A stretch of DNA of 64,000 nucleotides from Pseudoalteromonas prydzensis (GTDB taxonomy: Bacteria > Pseudomonadota > Gammaproteobacteria > Enterobacterales > Alteromonadaceae): NCBI RefSeq assembly GCF_001661495.1, contig NZ_BDDT01000001.1, positions 930,001 through 994,000 of the forward strand, given 5' to 3'. The notes under the pieces were generated by a model. That model ran no database searches. It was not told where the DNA came from and was given only the letters and a program-made list of their open reading frames with translations. Shown here one piece after another: positions 28,701 through 37,721 of this stretch; within the stretch, counting starts at the first letter, position 1; each line of letters begins with the position of its first letter. The position numbers and the translations under genes were made by a program.

Positions 28701-29518
28701 ACATTGTAGTAAGGTAAGTCACGTAAAATATTTCCTGCTGCAGTTGATGCAACATGGCTTCCATGACCATTATAATCAACGCCATTTTCTGGACGAACAC
28801 CGCCATAATTAACTGTCACTGACTCATAATGGAAAACACCGATAAGTTTATCATTACACAAAGTGGCATCTTCAGTACAATCACCAATATAGTGACCGAT
28901 AGGGTTAGTATGCACATAGCCATCATCACCTTGCGCCGCAAATGATGGGTGGTCAGTATTAACTCCTGAGTCAATAATCCCCATAATGACGCCTTCACCT
29001 TTGGCAGGCATCGTTGTGCCATTAACTCCTTGCCATACTGTTTCAGCACCAAGTTGCTCTGGGCTTACATCAGTATTGAGTTTATATTCCACTTGGCGAA
29101 TAACTTTAAGTACTTGCGGTAGCTCAAGTAATTTTTCGGCTTCTTGCTCTGTTAAATCAACCGATATACCGTTAAATGCAGTTTGATAACGGTGATGGAT
29201 TTTCGGTATACGACCAAGCATTGAACTCAAGTCAGTGGTAAAGCTTGCTTGTTTTTGTTCTATCGATTGCTTGCGCGCCTTAACAGGTGCAGCTTGCATA
29301 TTGAGCTTTGCTTTTTTGGTACGGTATTGATCTGCTAAAAACGCTGTTGGTAAATCACGCAATTGTACAAAATAACGATTGGTAGCAAATTCTGCATCCA
29401 TCGCTATAACATGATTTACTTTTTTCTCATAGGCAAATGGTTTATTGCTGGCAAGTGCGCTGGCAGCAAATGGCAAGGCAACTAATACACTTGCACTTAA
29501 TAAATTCTTTAAAAACAT
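25769..29518 (-). CDS. Secreted subtilisin-like (S8) protease with sorting-signal-like tail
   Basis: A 1249-residue secreted serine protease. Signal peptide (about 1-25), I9-type propeptide (about 45-150), catalytic domain with Asp183 (GIIDSGVNTDH), His252 (NGHGSHVAS) and Ser596 (GTSMASPH), a PA domain inserted between His and Ser (about 420-530; EGKVVLCDRG), then beta-rich domains to 1100 and an Ig-like domain (about 1115-1215; VTYLWRQVAG). The tail EDSGSLYYLLLLAIPAMF followed by RRRK looks like a GlyGly-CTERM signal cut by rhombosortase. The frame opens with a TTG four codons upstream, but the ATG at 29518 has GGAGAT 4 nt before it. It starts 2 nt after the stop of the 790-residue gene, so the two form an operon. 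Triad intact, so activity is expected; the substrate is probably extracellular protein. Confidence 0.92.
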   Translation of the reverse strand: MFLKNLLSASVLVALPFAASALASNKPFAYEKKVNHVIAMDAEFATNRYFVQLRDLPTAFLADQYRTKKAKLNMQAAPVKARKQSIEQKQASFTTDLSSMLGRIPKIHHRYQTAFNGISVDLTEQEAEKLLELPQVLKVIRQVEYKLNTDVSPEQLGAETVWQGVNGTTMPAKGEGVIMGIIDSGVNTDHPSFAAQGDDGYVHTNPIGHYIGDCTEDATLCNDKLIGVFHYESVTVNYGGVRPENGVDYNGHGSHVASTAAGNILRDLPYYNVGNEAVSDGIPVAGTNISQMAGMAPHANIVSFQVCLPTGGCAPDAMLQAVEDAIENGIDVINMSIGPNGEGPHPWSDALDMAFLAAHEAGTFIALSAGNSGSGSSTIGHLAPWTTIVANASHGRYFEKSLSASTDNTTQFDDIVGRGNMSAALSGEVVYAGDVDPSRNRCDFYAFQSFPELEGKVVLCDRGTFALMDMAQNVRAHGATGIIIRNTDGSSTQLHSLPFSIPGIMIDQSSGNALKTWIDNEETPTVTLSAGDKRVDLNAANVVNVSSSRGPNSLYPDLMVPHISAPGTDIYAAYTDEQPFHANPAPSDYTFLTGTSMASPHIAGIAALITQLHPEWTPSEIQSAMMLTANTEMKKEDGTTAADLWDMGAGMVRADLAVESGLIMNVTKNEFLAADPATGADTTTLNMPLLVDANCEGSCSWTRTFTATKDADWTLSLAKNNYSLSSMSITPNVIAAKAGESYEVTFSATIAESAADDWISSSIELTSSEQTLAMPMHIRPLVAVAPSQLTEDYYYLQGKMDLNGFKFRRPEGIFFQNSPLIKADSYQLILTNDSDINTPFDDLTDGVAYFLMDIEAGSSPIDIYIGEASNQDTDLFIGLDSNGDGIPQLIERICVSATDKNVGEHCQLSGGLSGTYWVMAWNYENQDADSASVTIDVVKATDENSVAMNVTKQSGSFAFDELAMSAIWDGALETNASYYSAITTYMRNELTGDYSKFAETNFKVNQLGAPASVSLDSDSISVGQETDMQFEFAPNLLAQDVNYTITLNLADGFMVTGDSLDGFAPKTSTISHTLTVPANTASPTTLTVPVTLVEKLTGEFKHTVTMSTDFGNWQTSQSFTQVNSNEAPQVSIDASVDASDAGQTVTLTANVTDDSDTEVTYLWRQVAGVSAMAGVQQGQSITVTMPRVEVDSVLEFEVLVSDGELTHSATKTITVNKENEVIVEDDTEDSGSLYYLLLLAIPAMFRRRK

Positions 29519-29520
29519 GG

Positions 29521-31893
29521 TTATCTCCAATTCAACGAACGACGTACACTAACTGCTAACAACATGGCTAAAAACATCCAGCCGCTACTACCACTGTCTT
29601 CATCTTCATTAGAATCATCTTCAACAAGATCTGGGTTATCTAAAATATACACAGAAAAACTTTGCTCAGCGGTTTCACCATTGGCATCGGTCACTGTTAA
29701 CATAACGGTTGATTTATCTGCCACATCCACAAAAGGTGCGTAAACACTGGTGGTCAATTCATTAACATCACTAATCGTTAGATCGGGACCAGCAGCTTGC
29801 TGCCACTGCACAGTTAATGGCAACTTTGCGCCAACAACTTGTGCTGCAATAATCCCAGCTTCACCTTCGACTAATTGAATATCTTGGCCTTCAATCATCA
29901 TTGTTTTGTCGTTTTCAACAACCACATTAACCTGCGCTTGTGAGTTAAGCTCACCATCACTTACAGTTAATTGAAATGCAAAGGTCGTAGGTTCAATAAT
30001 ACTCGGGCTGGTGAACTCAAGTGCCTGTGCATGTGCATCAAAGCTCACGGCAGGCCCTGATAACTGCTGCCAGTTAAAAGTCAATTCGGCTGAATCTGGG
30101 TCAACCACTGTTGCAGTAATATTGACTGCTTGTTGTTCACCAACGTTCGTTGTTTCTGCAACATCAATACTTGGGGCATCTGCAACTTCGTTAACACGTA
30201 CAACATAGTCATAACTTGCCACCCTACTACTATCGTTAGCATCAGTTAAAGTTACTGTTAATGGTAAAATACCATTAAAGTTTTCAGCTGGATGAACTGT
30301 TAGCTGGATTTTGTTACTCTCAGGTATGAGTTGAGCTTCCACTGTATGGTCTAGGGCTGCATCTACTGACACTAAATAACTAGTTTGTACATCATCTGTA
30401 TAAAGCACATTAGTGATTAAACTTTCATCTTCGTCTATGACCCAAGGTGTGACTGGCTCAGACAATACAATTCCCGAATTTAAATAGTTATCAGCATCAG
30501 TGTTAAGGCTATGAACATAGCTATTAACATCAGGATTACGGAAAAACTTAAAGCTTGCTTGTGTTTCACCAAATGGAGAAATGGCAGCTGCAATTGACTG
30601 AGTTTCACCGTCTTCTAGTTGAGCAAATAAAGTATCTTGAAGTACCTCTCCTTGTGGCGTAAAGTCAACGCGGCGTAAATCTGCACCAACGCCACTATCT
30701 AATAAACTACGCTTGTACAAAATAGAATACTGGCCATTGTAATAACCTAGTTTACCGCCATCCATATAGCCTGCATCTTTAGTCAAATCAATATCAAGAT
30801 TATTTACCAATGAAACAGGTTCAGTACCGAGAAGTAACTTACCATCTAGACTTACCTTTTGAAAAAACACACTGTAATTGTGGTTTCTACCTTGATTTAC
30901 AAGGCCTCGGCTGATCCAAGCAATAGCTATATGATCTTCCTGAAACCATAAGGTAGGAGTATTAACGTCACTAAATGTTGCAACATCACTAGGTGATACA
31001 CGTATACCATTACCTTTAAAAGACAGGTGGCCCTTTTTATCAATATGTTGTAGTTGGATATCAGCAGTTGTATTCATTGGTTGACGCCAAGCAAATGCAA
31101 CACCACCATCGCCATCGTCATACAGCTTAATATCTGTGACTCCTCGTGAAGGTATACTATACTCCTGTGGTATAATGGGTTTCACATCCCACAACACGTC
31201 TCCCGTGTAAGAGCGTTTTTGTGCAAACAATGAAAAGCCATTATCATTATCTCGCGGCCCCTGATAAAGCAGAATTACACCATCTTTTACCATTTTTATG
31301 TCTAATACACTGATGTAGTGTGCCTTATTCGTGACTTTATCTTTCCAGAGCTCTTCACCACTATGACTATACATACCAAACTCAATAACTGACGTGCTAG
31401 GGCTATCTTGATAACCGATAGCATAGCTCACCCCTTGCACACCAGTTGATAGGTCGCCATAAATAACATCATATAAATCATCTGGAGTCACTAAAGCTGA
31501 CGTAGGCCAAGCAGGCTCACCATTGCTGGCTGTTTTACTTAACACAAAGTCATTAGTTGTCTGATCTGGGATAATGGTATAAATAGCATCATCTGGTGCA
31601 ATGCCTAATGACCAAATAACAGTATAACTTTGGTCTCGGTCTCTAATTAAAGTGGGCATACCATTCCATAATAAGTCCCCCTCACGACTTATTTTACGAA
31701 TTTCGAGATCATTCTTTTTTTCTGAGTTAGCATAACCAATTATCATATTACCTTGTGAGTCAATAGCTAAATTAGGCGATGATATACTTGTTCCTACAGC
31801 TAAATAAGGGTCTGAATCCCCCCAACTGGCGTAGCTCTGAATTGATTGCACGATCAGCGCCGCTGACAGCAAATATTTAAATTTACGTTTCAC
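29521..31893 (-). CDS. Ig-like surface protein with GlyGly-CTERM-like tail
   Basis: A 790-residue exported protein with signal peptide (about 1-22, ending SYA|SW). Residues 25-470 contain repeated strand-rich segments with pairs such as GDLLWNG, GEPAWPT, GEELWKD, GDVLWDV at about 55-residue spacing, which suggests a propeller-like fold. From about 480 come cadherin/REJ-like beta domains (LTDANDSSRVASYDYVVRVN; LTFNWQQLSGPAVSFD; PLTVQWQQAAGPDLTISDV), and the tail SGSSGWMFLAMLLAVSVRRS resembles a GlyGly-CTERM signal. It starts with GTG, preceded by GAGG about 7 nt upstream. The protease gene follows after 2 nt, so joint production is likely. It may bind a surface or substrate for the protease; that is inference. 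No catalytic motif seen. Confidence 0.75.
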   Translation of the reverse strand: MKRKFKYLLSAALIVQSIQSYASWGDSDPYLAVGTSISSPNLAIDSQGNMIIGYANSEKKNDLEIRKISREGDLLWNGMPTLIRDRDQSYTVIWSLGIAPDDAIYTIIPDQTTNDFVLSKTASNGEPAWPTSALVTPDDLYDVIYGDLSTGVQGVSYAIGYQDSPSTSVIEFGMYSHSGEELWKDKVTNKAHYISVLDIKMVKDGVILLYQGPRDNDNGFSLFAQKRSYTGDVLWDVKPIIPQEYSIPSRGVTDIKLYDDGDGGVAFAWRQPMNTTADIQLQHIDKKGHLSFKGNGIRVSPSDVATFSDVNTPTLWFQEDHIAIAWISRGLVNQGRNHNYSVFFQKVSLDGKLLLGTEPVSLVNNLDIDLTKDAGYMDGGKLGYYNGQYSILYKRSLLDSGVGADLRRVDFTPQGEVLQDTLFAQLEDGETQSIAAAISPFGETQASFKFFRNPDVNSYVHSLNTDADNYLNSGIVLSEPVTPWVIDEDESLITNVLYTDDVQTSYLVSVDAALDHTVEAQLIPESNKIQLTVHPAENFNGILPLTVTLTDANDSSRVASYDYVVRVNEVADAPSIDVAETTNVGEQQAVNITATVVDPDSAELTFNWQQLSGPAVSFDAHAQALEFTSPSIIEPTTFAFQLTVSDGELNSQAQVNVVVENDKTMMIEGQDIQLVEGEAGIIAAQVVGAKLPLTVQWQQAAGPDLTISDVNELTTSVYAPFVDVADKSTVMLTVTDANGETAEQSFSVYILDNPDLVEDDSNEDEDSGSSGWMFLAMLLAVSVRRSLNWR

Positions 31894-32061
31894 TTGTTAC
31901 CTCTTTCTTCTATTTATTGACATTTAATTAATAATTACATATCAATCAAAGCAACACATGACCCATAAGTCCCATCTACCCTAGGAAAAAAGTCCCATGC
32001 GAGGTAATAAAAATATTTAAAGAAGGTATTTAACAAAAACTAAAATATAGAATTAACGTGG

Positions 32062-32090
32062 AAATAGAGGGCTAATTCAGCCCTCTATTT
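32062..32090 (-). terminator. Terminator hairpin after the lamin-tail lipoprotein gene
   Basis: Twelve-base arms AAATAGAGGGCT and AGCCCTCTATTT pair perfectly around a 5-nt loop, 21 nt after the stop of the minus-strand lipoprotein gene. It isolates that gene from the downstream surface-protein operon. Confidence 0.8.
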
Positions 32091-32111
32091 ATTGGTAGTA
32101 GTATTTTTTAT

Positions 32112-34829
32112 TTAATTTGCAACAGCTATTATGGAAATTGTACCAAGAGGATCCACCCTATAATCTTCACTTGGTTCACCTTCATCGGCAGTGATAATTA
32201 GCTTACCATTAGGGCTAAAGGTGACCATATCAGGTAGTGAACCTACTGATGCGATCATTTCAAGTTCATACGTTGTGGTATTAAACACAGCAACCACACC
32301 TGTATCTGTTTTTACCCCAGACTCGATTGCTGCTGCGAGTTTACCATTTGCAACAGCGACTGAGTTGACCCCTTCGCCGTAGTAACTGATATCAATGGTT
32401 GCTAAAACAGCAAGGGTGGCAGGGTTGGCAAAGTCTATGACTTCAATGCGTGGTGCGCTCAGTAAGCTGCCGTTGTTAACCACAAATAAGCGCTTAGTAA
32501 GCTCATCATAAGCGGTAATTTCTGCAGCACCTTCACCACCTTCCAGTAACAGTCGTGATGTAAAGTCAAACTTACCTTCGCTGTTTTCAACATAGACTGT
32601 GATATTACCGCTATCTTCGTTTGATACGACTAGATGTGCTTTACCTGTAGGGCTTTGCGCTGCGGCTATAAATAACACACCTTCCGGCGCATCATCATCT
32701 TGTGTGACTAGCATTTGTACAAAGCTAACTGCCGTTACATCACTAACATCGTAAACAGCCACCGCATCCGCACGCTCCAAGGCAATAAAAGCATAACGCT
32801 TGTCACCGACCATTCCCGTTGTGATACTTTCAGGCTCAGTGCCTTTTGCGTCACTGCGGTCATCAGGGTAAACACCGGCTTTTTGCGCTTCGATAGCTAG
32901 CGATACACCGCTATCGTACACTTGTTCACCAGTATTACCGTTGTAAATTGAGAAAGAGCGCGCACCAAAACTGTATAGTTTGTTATGGCTTGATGCTGCA
33001 TTATCGGAATCAACATATTGCGAAACTAATAAACGACCGAGTTCTGCGTCTGTTTGCAGCATAGACGCATCAGTAAATACCGATTCATCTAGTACAACAT
33101 CTGCAACTTTTTCACCTTCTTCAAAGTTGGTAAACCAATCGCGCACATCACCTTCATTGGCAGTTAACACATAGTGCTTACCGTCTTGCTCAAACGTTGC
33201 AATGCCATCAGGTTGATACATACCCACTACATTTGCGCGAGTTTGTAATTTGATGATGTCGTCTTTATCGCTGGCATCAATTTCATTACCTTGTAGGCCA
33301 TAATCTTTAAAACCTAACGGGAAAATATCAGTAATAGCTTTATTTACTAAATCAACTTTAGCTAAACCATTGTTCTCTTGCAGTGACACCCATGCAGTTG
33401 TGGAGTCTGCCGATACTGCAACATACTCAGGCTCAACATCCGCGGCCAAGTCAGCGTCTTTACCAAATACACGGAAACCTTTACTTTCAAGCTCTGCTTC
33501 TTGGTTATTAAATGCAGTAAAGTTAAGTGTTGTCGCGGTGGCAACAGTGGCTGGTGTGGCAAAGTTTTTACGCCCTGGGCTGGCATAAAGCTGTGGTGCA
33601 TTACCTTCATCTAGATCAATAAAGTCCATGCCATCAGGGAAGCGGCCATAACTGTTAACATGAAAATCACCATAGCTGACTTGTTGGTGTACTGCACCTT
33701 GATATTTTAGCTTGATGGTTTCGCCTTTGCCGAGGCCAAAATCTTCATTATTGTTTAAGATTGCCGTCGCTGGCGCGCCATTTGGTAGCGCAGAGCCAAC
33801 AACTAAGTCTGGTAACAATACGATAAAGCCATGACCTGGTATTTCAGTACCAGCAGGAATGGTCATGCCAGCTTCATTATTAGCTTCTCGGTCTAAGTCG
33901 ACGAGTTCCCACTCATTAGATTCAAACACAAAGGGTTCTGATGATTTGTTATAAAGTTCAACATAATCAAAATCAGCGTCGTCACGGCCTTTAGATACCA
34001 CTTCATTGATAACGATATCTGCGGCAGTTGCTCCCTCGACTACATCAGGAAGTTTATTAGCTGTACCTGGCGTTGCTTCCAATGCTTCATCTTGGCTATG
34101 CCAAACACCACCATCAGGTAAACGGCCCCAAGTTTCAACGTGGCTACCATCATTCCAGTTTACGCTTTGTACAATCTCATTATTATAAACAAGTAACGCC
34201 GTATCGCCTTTACCTAAACCAAAGTCAGTATCACCTTCACTTGCGGCAATCGTGCCCGCAGGCGCATCAAACGGTACACTAGTTTGATCCACTGCTATCA
34301 CTAAAAAGCCACCCGCTTCAATAACCGTGCCCTGTGGGATTTTAATTCCAGGCTCTTTATCTTCTGAAAAACCTTTAATATCATTTACTGCCCAGTTAGC
34401 ATCAAAGGTAAATGCTTCATCGGAGGTGTTATACAGTTCGATATAATCATAGCCACCACCTGTTGAGCGCAGTTCATTGATAACAATATCACCCTCTTCA
34501 GGCATCACAATAGCGTTAAATGTCGCTGTAATATCTTTATGACTATCCATAGTTAACGTAAGCGACGGCGCGTCATAATCAGCGCTGCCTATATCACCCG
34601 TCCAAGATACAAACTCATAACCCTCGCCAGCCTGAGCTGTTAACATAACAATGGCATTCTCTTCGTAATCTTCACGCTCAGGTGTGATCACGACATTACC
34701 TGCACTTTGCGGTGTAATTTCCAGCATTAATTGATAACGAGCAGGATCCATATCGTTGTTATTATCGAGATCACACCCGCTTAATGCACCCAGCATTAGT
34801 AAACTGCCTACTAATGGTTTAAGTTTCAT
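32112..34829 (-). CDS. Choice-of-anchor I lipoprotein with lamin-tail domains
   Basis: A 905-residue lipoprotein. The lipobox LSGC gives lipidation at Cys19 after a short signal. Then come an InlB-type beta-repeat (about 30-105; GYEFVSWTGDIGSADYD), two lamin-tail (LTD) domains (about 112-250 and 268-420; DIVINELRSTGGGYDYIELYN and DIVINEVVSKGRDDADFDYV), and a C-terminal choice-of-anchor I propeller (about 440-905; LTANEGDVRDWF, AKGTEPESITTGMVGDKRYA, ITADEGEPSEDY). Such proteins are large, calcium-rich, surface or outer-membrane proteins, sometimes linked to phosphatases or nucleases; no hydrolase motif is visible here. It has its own promoter region and terminator. The residue after Cys is Asp, which in enterobacteria favours inner-membrane retention; whether that rule holds here is unknown. 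Confidence 0.8.
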   Translation of the reverse strand: MKLKPLVGSLLMLGALSGCDLDNNNDMDPARYQLMLEITPQSAGNVVITPEREDYEENAIVMLTAQAGEGYEFVSWTGDIGSADYDAPSLTLTMDSHKDITATFNAIVMPEEGDIVINELRSTGGGYDYIELYNTSDEAFTFDANWAVNDIKGFSEDKEPGIKIPQGTVIEAGGFLVIAVDQTSVPFDAPAGTIAASEGDTDFGLGKGDTALLVYNNEIVQSVNWNDGSHVETWGRLPDGGVWHSQDEALEATPGTANKLPDVVEGATAADIVINEVVSKGRDDADFDYVELYNKSSEPFVFESNEWELVDLDREANNEAGMTIPAGTEIPGHGFIVLLPDLVVGSALPNGAPATAILNNNEDFGLGKGETIKLKYQGAVHQQVSYGDFHVNSYGRFPDGMDFIDLDEGNAPQLYASPGRKNFATPATVATATTLNFTAFNNQEAELESKGFRVFGKDADLAADVEPEYVAVSADSTTAWVSLQENNGLAKVDLVNKAITDIFPLGFKDYGLQGNEIDASDKDDIIKLQTRANVVGMYQPDGIATFEQDGKHYVLTANEGDVRDWFTNFEEGEKVADVVLDESVFTDASMLQTDAELGRLLVSQYVDSDNAASSHNKLYSFGARSFSIYNGNTGEQVYDSGVSLAIEAQKAGVYPDDRSDAKGTEPESITTGMVGDKRYAFIALERADAVAVYDVSDVTAVSFVQMLVTQDDDAPEGVLFIAAAQSPTGKAHLVVSNEDSGNITVYVENSEGKFDFTSRLLLEGGEGAAEITAYDELTKRLFVVNNGSLLSAPRIEVIDFANPATLAVLATIDISYYGEGVNSVAVANGKLAAAIESGVKTDTGVVAVFNTTTYELEMIASVGSLPDMVTFSPNGKLIITADEGEPSEDYRVDPLGTISIIAVAN

Positions 34830-35126
34830 ATTTTGTCCTTGGTTATTTGTTAAATAAAACTGAACAAAACAATAATAAGAACAAATTACAAAGCGATGTT
34901 ATTTACATGTAATAAACATGACAAACTAAATTATCACTTAGCTAACAGCTAACCACAGGCCAACGAACATCATTTCTAAAGCCAGCGTTAATGCAGGCTT
35001 TTGGTTATTAATCTTCCATTCATCTATTTTGTCGAACTATTCAATCGCTTTAAACCCTAGAAACTAGCTAGCTAATCGTTTTTTTCGCAACTATAGTTTT
35101 CTTTGTTAACTCACAGGAGAACATTC
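34830..35126. other. Intergenic region between divergent lipoprotein and katG genes
   Basis: About 300 bp, AT-rich, must hold the promoters of both divergent genes. I see no clear palindrome matching a known operator; an OxyR site for katG would be expected but I cannot identify one by eye. AGGAGA lies 7 nt before the katG ATG. Confidence 0.5.
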
Positions 35127-37340
35127 ATGTTAAACAAAACAACTTCGACAGTAACAAAAGTTGCCGTTGCTGTTTCATTACTTTTCGCAAGTAACAGCCA
35201 AGCTGCGACTGACGTTAAATCAAATAATTTTTGGTGGCCTGAACAACTTAACCTAAGCCAACTACGTGCGCACGGTGCAGAGTCAGATCCAATGGGCGAG
35301 AACTTCAACTACAAAGACGCCTTTTTGAGTTTAGATCTTAAAGAAGTTGAAGCAGATATCGAAAAAGTCCTCACCGATTCACAAGATTGGTGGCCAGCAG
35401 ATTATGGTCATTATGGCCCGTTTTTTATCCGTATGGCATGGCATGCATCGGGGACCTATCGTACCTTTGATGGTCGCGGTGGCGCAGGTGGAGGCCAACA
35501 ACGCTTTGATCCACTTAACAGCTGGCCTGATAATGCGAATCTAGACAAAGCACGCCGCTTACTTTGGCCAATCAAGCAAAAATATGGGCGCAATATTTCA
35601 TGGGCCGACTTAATTGCCTTAACGGGTAATGTTGCACTTGAATCGATGGGCTTTAAAACCTTTGGTTTTGCCGGTGGCCGTGAAGATGATTGGGAACCAG
35701 ATTACGTATACTGGGGCCCTGAAGGGAAAATGCTAACCGACGAGCGACGTGACAAAAAAGGCAAACTTAAAGGCCCACTTGCAGCAGTAGAAATGGGTTT
35801 AATTTACGTTAATCCTGAAGGCCCACACGGAAACCCAGATCCATTACTTGCCGCAGACGATATTCGTATGTCATTTGGCCGTATGGCAATGAACGATGAA
35901 GAAATCGTTGCCTTAATCGCCGGTGGTCATAGCTTTGGTAAAGCACATGGCGCTAAAAAAGCTGATTGCTTAAATGCAGAGCCTGCTGCCGCAGGTATCG
36001 AAGAGCAAGGCTTAGGCTGGAAAAATAAATGCGGTAAAGGTCACTCAGAAGACACCATAACCTCAGGCCTTGAAGGTGCATGGACAGTTACGCCAACACA
36101 TTGGTCTATTAACTACCTGCAAAATTTATTTAACTTTGAGTGGGAAAAAACGAAAAGCCCAGCAGGTGCAACACAGTGGATCCCCGTAAATGGCCAAGCT
36201 TCTAACCTAGTGCCAGATGCACACATAAAAAATAAGCGTCATGCGCCTATTATGTTCACTACCGATATCGCTTTGAAAGAGGACCCTGAGTTCCGTAAAA
36301 TTTCTCAGCGTTTCTTAAACGATCCTAAAGAGTTCGAGCTGGCATTCGCCAAAGCGTGGTTCAAACTAAATCACCGTGATATGGGCCCACGTGCACGCTA
36401 CTTAGGCGACCAAGTACCAGAAGAAGTATTGATCTGGCAAGATTACATTCCAGCAGTTGATCACCCACTGGTAAACAACAAAGATGTCACTAACTTAAAA
36501 GCATCGATTTTAGATTCAGGCTTGACTGTACCAGAACTTGTTCGTGTTGCTTGGGCCTCAGCGGCAAGCTACCGTGATACCGATATGCGTGGTGGCGCAA
36601 ATGGCGCACGTTTACGTTTAGCACCACAAAAAGACTGGCCAGTAAACAACCCTAAAGAAGTGCAAAAAGTACTTACTAAGCTTGAAAACATCCAAACTAA
36701 GTTTAATAAGAACGCCGCAGGCGGTAAAAAGATATCACTTGCTGACATGATTGTACTGGGTGGCGCTGCAGCCATTGAAAAAGCGGCCAAAGATGCTGGC
36801 TACTCAGTAAACGTACCATTTCAAGCAGGCCGTATGGATGCATCATTGGAAATGACTGATGTTGAGTCATTCGACGTGCTTGAGCCAACAGCTGATGCGT
36901 TTCGTAACTACTACAGCTCGGCGTGGAAGTCACCGGCCGAAATGCTAGTAGAACGTGCCGACTTACTGAGCTTATCGGTCCCTGAAATGACCGCACTTGT
37001 CGGTGGTATGCGTGCATTAAATGCGAACACTAACCAAACTAAACACGGTGTTTTCACGGCAAAGCCAGGCATATTAAATAACGACTTTTTTGTGAACCTG
37101 CTTGATATGTCAACTAAGTGGTCTAAGTCATCGACAGAGGGCATTTACGAAGGCCGCGACCGCCAATCAGGAAAGCTTAAGTGGACCGCAACTCCGGTTG
37201 ATTTAATCTTTGGTTCTAACTCAGAGCTTCGTTCAATTGCTGAAGTGTATGCCGCAGATGACGCAAAACAAAAGTTTGTTGATGACTTTATTGCTGCGTG
37301 GACAAAAGTGATGACACTCGACCGCTTCGACCTACGTTAA
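35127..37340 (+). CDS. katG: Catalase-peroxidase with signal peptide (periplasmic)
   Basis: A haem enzyme of 737 residues that breaks down hydrogen peroxide by catalase and peroxidase activity. Distal site Arg102-Trp105-His106 ([12 protein letters not shown]), proximal haem His268 ([11 protein letters not shown]), and the Trp105-Tyr227-Met253 set that forms the KatG-specific adduct are all present. Unlike most cytoplasmic KatG proteins it begins with a signal peptide (about 1-27, [17 protein letters not shown]), so it should act in the periplasm, as with KatP of pathogenic E. coli. The frame opens eight codons upstream at TTG, but the ATG with AGGAGA before it is chosen. It is followed by a hairpin. 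OxyR control is likely from the family. Confidence 0.95.
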   Translation: MLNKTTSTVTKVAVAVSLLFASNSQAATDVKSNNFWWPEQLNLSQLRAHGAESDPMGENFNYKDAFLSLDLKEVEADIEKVLTDSQDWWPADYGHYGPFFIRMAWHASGTYRTFDGRGGAGGGQQRFDPLNSWPDNANLDKARRLLWPIKQKYGRNISWADLIALTGNVALESMGFKTFGFAGGREDDWEPDYVYWGPEGKMLTDERRDKKGKLKGPLAAVEMGLIYVNPEGPHGNPDPLLAADDIRMSFGRMAMNDEEIVALIAGGHSFGKAHGAKKADCLNAEPAAAGIEEQGLGWKNKCGKGHSEDTITSGLEGAWTVTPTHWSINYLQNLFNFEWEKTKSPAGATQWIPVNGQASNLVPDAHIKNKRHAPIMFTTDIALKEDPEFRKISQRFLNDPKEFELAFAKAWFKLNHRDMGPRARYLGDQVPEEVLIWQDYIPAVDHPLVNNKDVTNLKASILDSGLTVPELVRVAWASAASYRDTDMRGGANGARLRLAPQKDWPVNNPKEVQKVLTKLENIQTKFNKNAAGGKKISLADMIVLGGAAAIEKAAKDAGYSVNVPFQAGRMDASLEMTDVESFDVLEPTADAFRNYYSSAWKSPAEMLVERADLLSLSVPEMTALVGGMRALNANTNQTKHGVFTAKPGILNNDFFVNLLDMSTKWSKSSTEGIYEGRDRQSGKLKWTATPVDLIFGSNSELRSIAEVYAADDAKQKFVDDFIAAWTKVMTLDRFDLR

Positions 37341-37386
37341 GCGTTTACTTTCATAATTAACCAAGCCGCTTTTTAGCGTCAATCTG

Positions 37387-37409
37387 AAGCGCGGTATTAA
37401 ACCGCGCTT
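37387..37409. terminator. Terminator after katG and the peptidase remnant
   Basis: Arms AAGCGCGG and CCGCGCTT around a 7-nt loop. It resembles the hairpin at 37689-37716, from which it probably arose by duplication. It now stands between katG and the convergent peptidase remnant and could serve both. Confidence 0.7.
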
Positions 37410-37439
37410 GTATATTTTTGAGTTTACAGTAAGTCAAAA

Positions 37440-37671
37440 TTACTCAGCCGAAGTTACTGCCTCAACAGAGCTTTCGTCTCTCAATAAATATTTTTCAAGC
37501 CATTGCTCTTGCTCCCAAAGCACATGCAGTAAACTCTTGCGAGCACGGTAGCCGTGCGCTTCGTAAGGTAACATCACTAAACGGGCTTCTTTTCCTAAAC
37601 CTTTTAATGCGGCGTACATACGCTCGCTTTGCATTGGGAAGGTGCCGTGAGATTAAGGGTGGATCTTCTTG
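37440..37671 (-). pseudogene. Truncated 3' copy of the adjacent S9 peptidase gene
   Basis: The 65 codons at 37440-37634 repeat, almost residue for residue, the C-terminus of the intact peptidase next to it: both contain QSERMYAALKGLGKEARLVM and then the segment PYEAHGYRARKSLLHVLWEQ. The match continues upstream to about 37671 (GATCTTCTTGG) with small frame-breaking changes, then ends. Nearly all differences in the shared part are single bases, mostly silent, which shows the copy was once translated. It keeps the catalytic His segment only and lacks Ser and Asp, so it cannot be active. The hairpin behind it is also a copy. Most likely a tandem paralogue lost all but its end. Confidence 0.85.
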
Positions 37672-37688
37672 GCTGACGCTCTGAAATC

Positions 37689-37716
37689 AAAAAAGCGCGA
37701 TATCAAACCACGCTTT
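37689..37716 (-). terminator. Terminator of the S9 peptidase gene
   Basis: Minus-strand arms AAAGCG and CGCTTT with partial pairing inside, followed by a run of six T in total, five nt after the peptidase stop. It is homologous to the hairpin at 37387-37409. Confidence 0.65.
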
Positions 37717-37721
37717 CGTAT

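Noticed and set aside
36703..37017. Open frame of 104 codons antisense inside katG
   Set aside because: It lies wholly inside a well-conserved enzyme gene, shows no family resemblance and no ribosome site; the opposite frame of a coding gene explains it.
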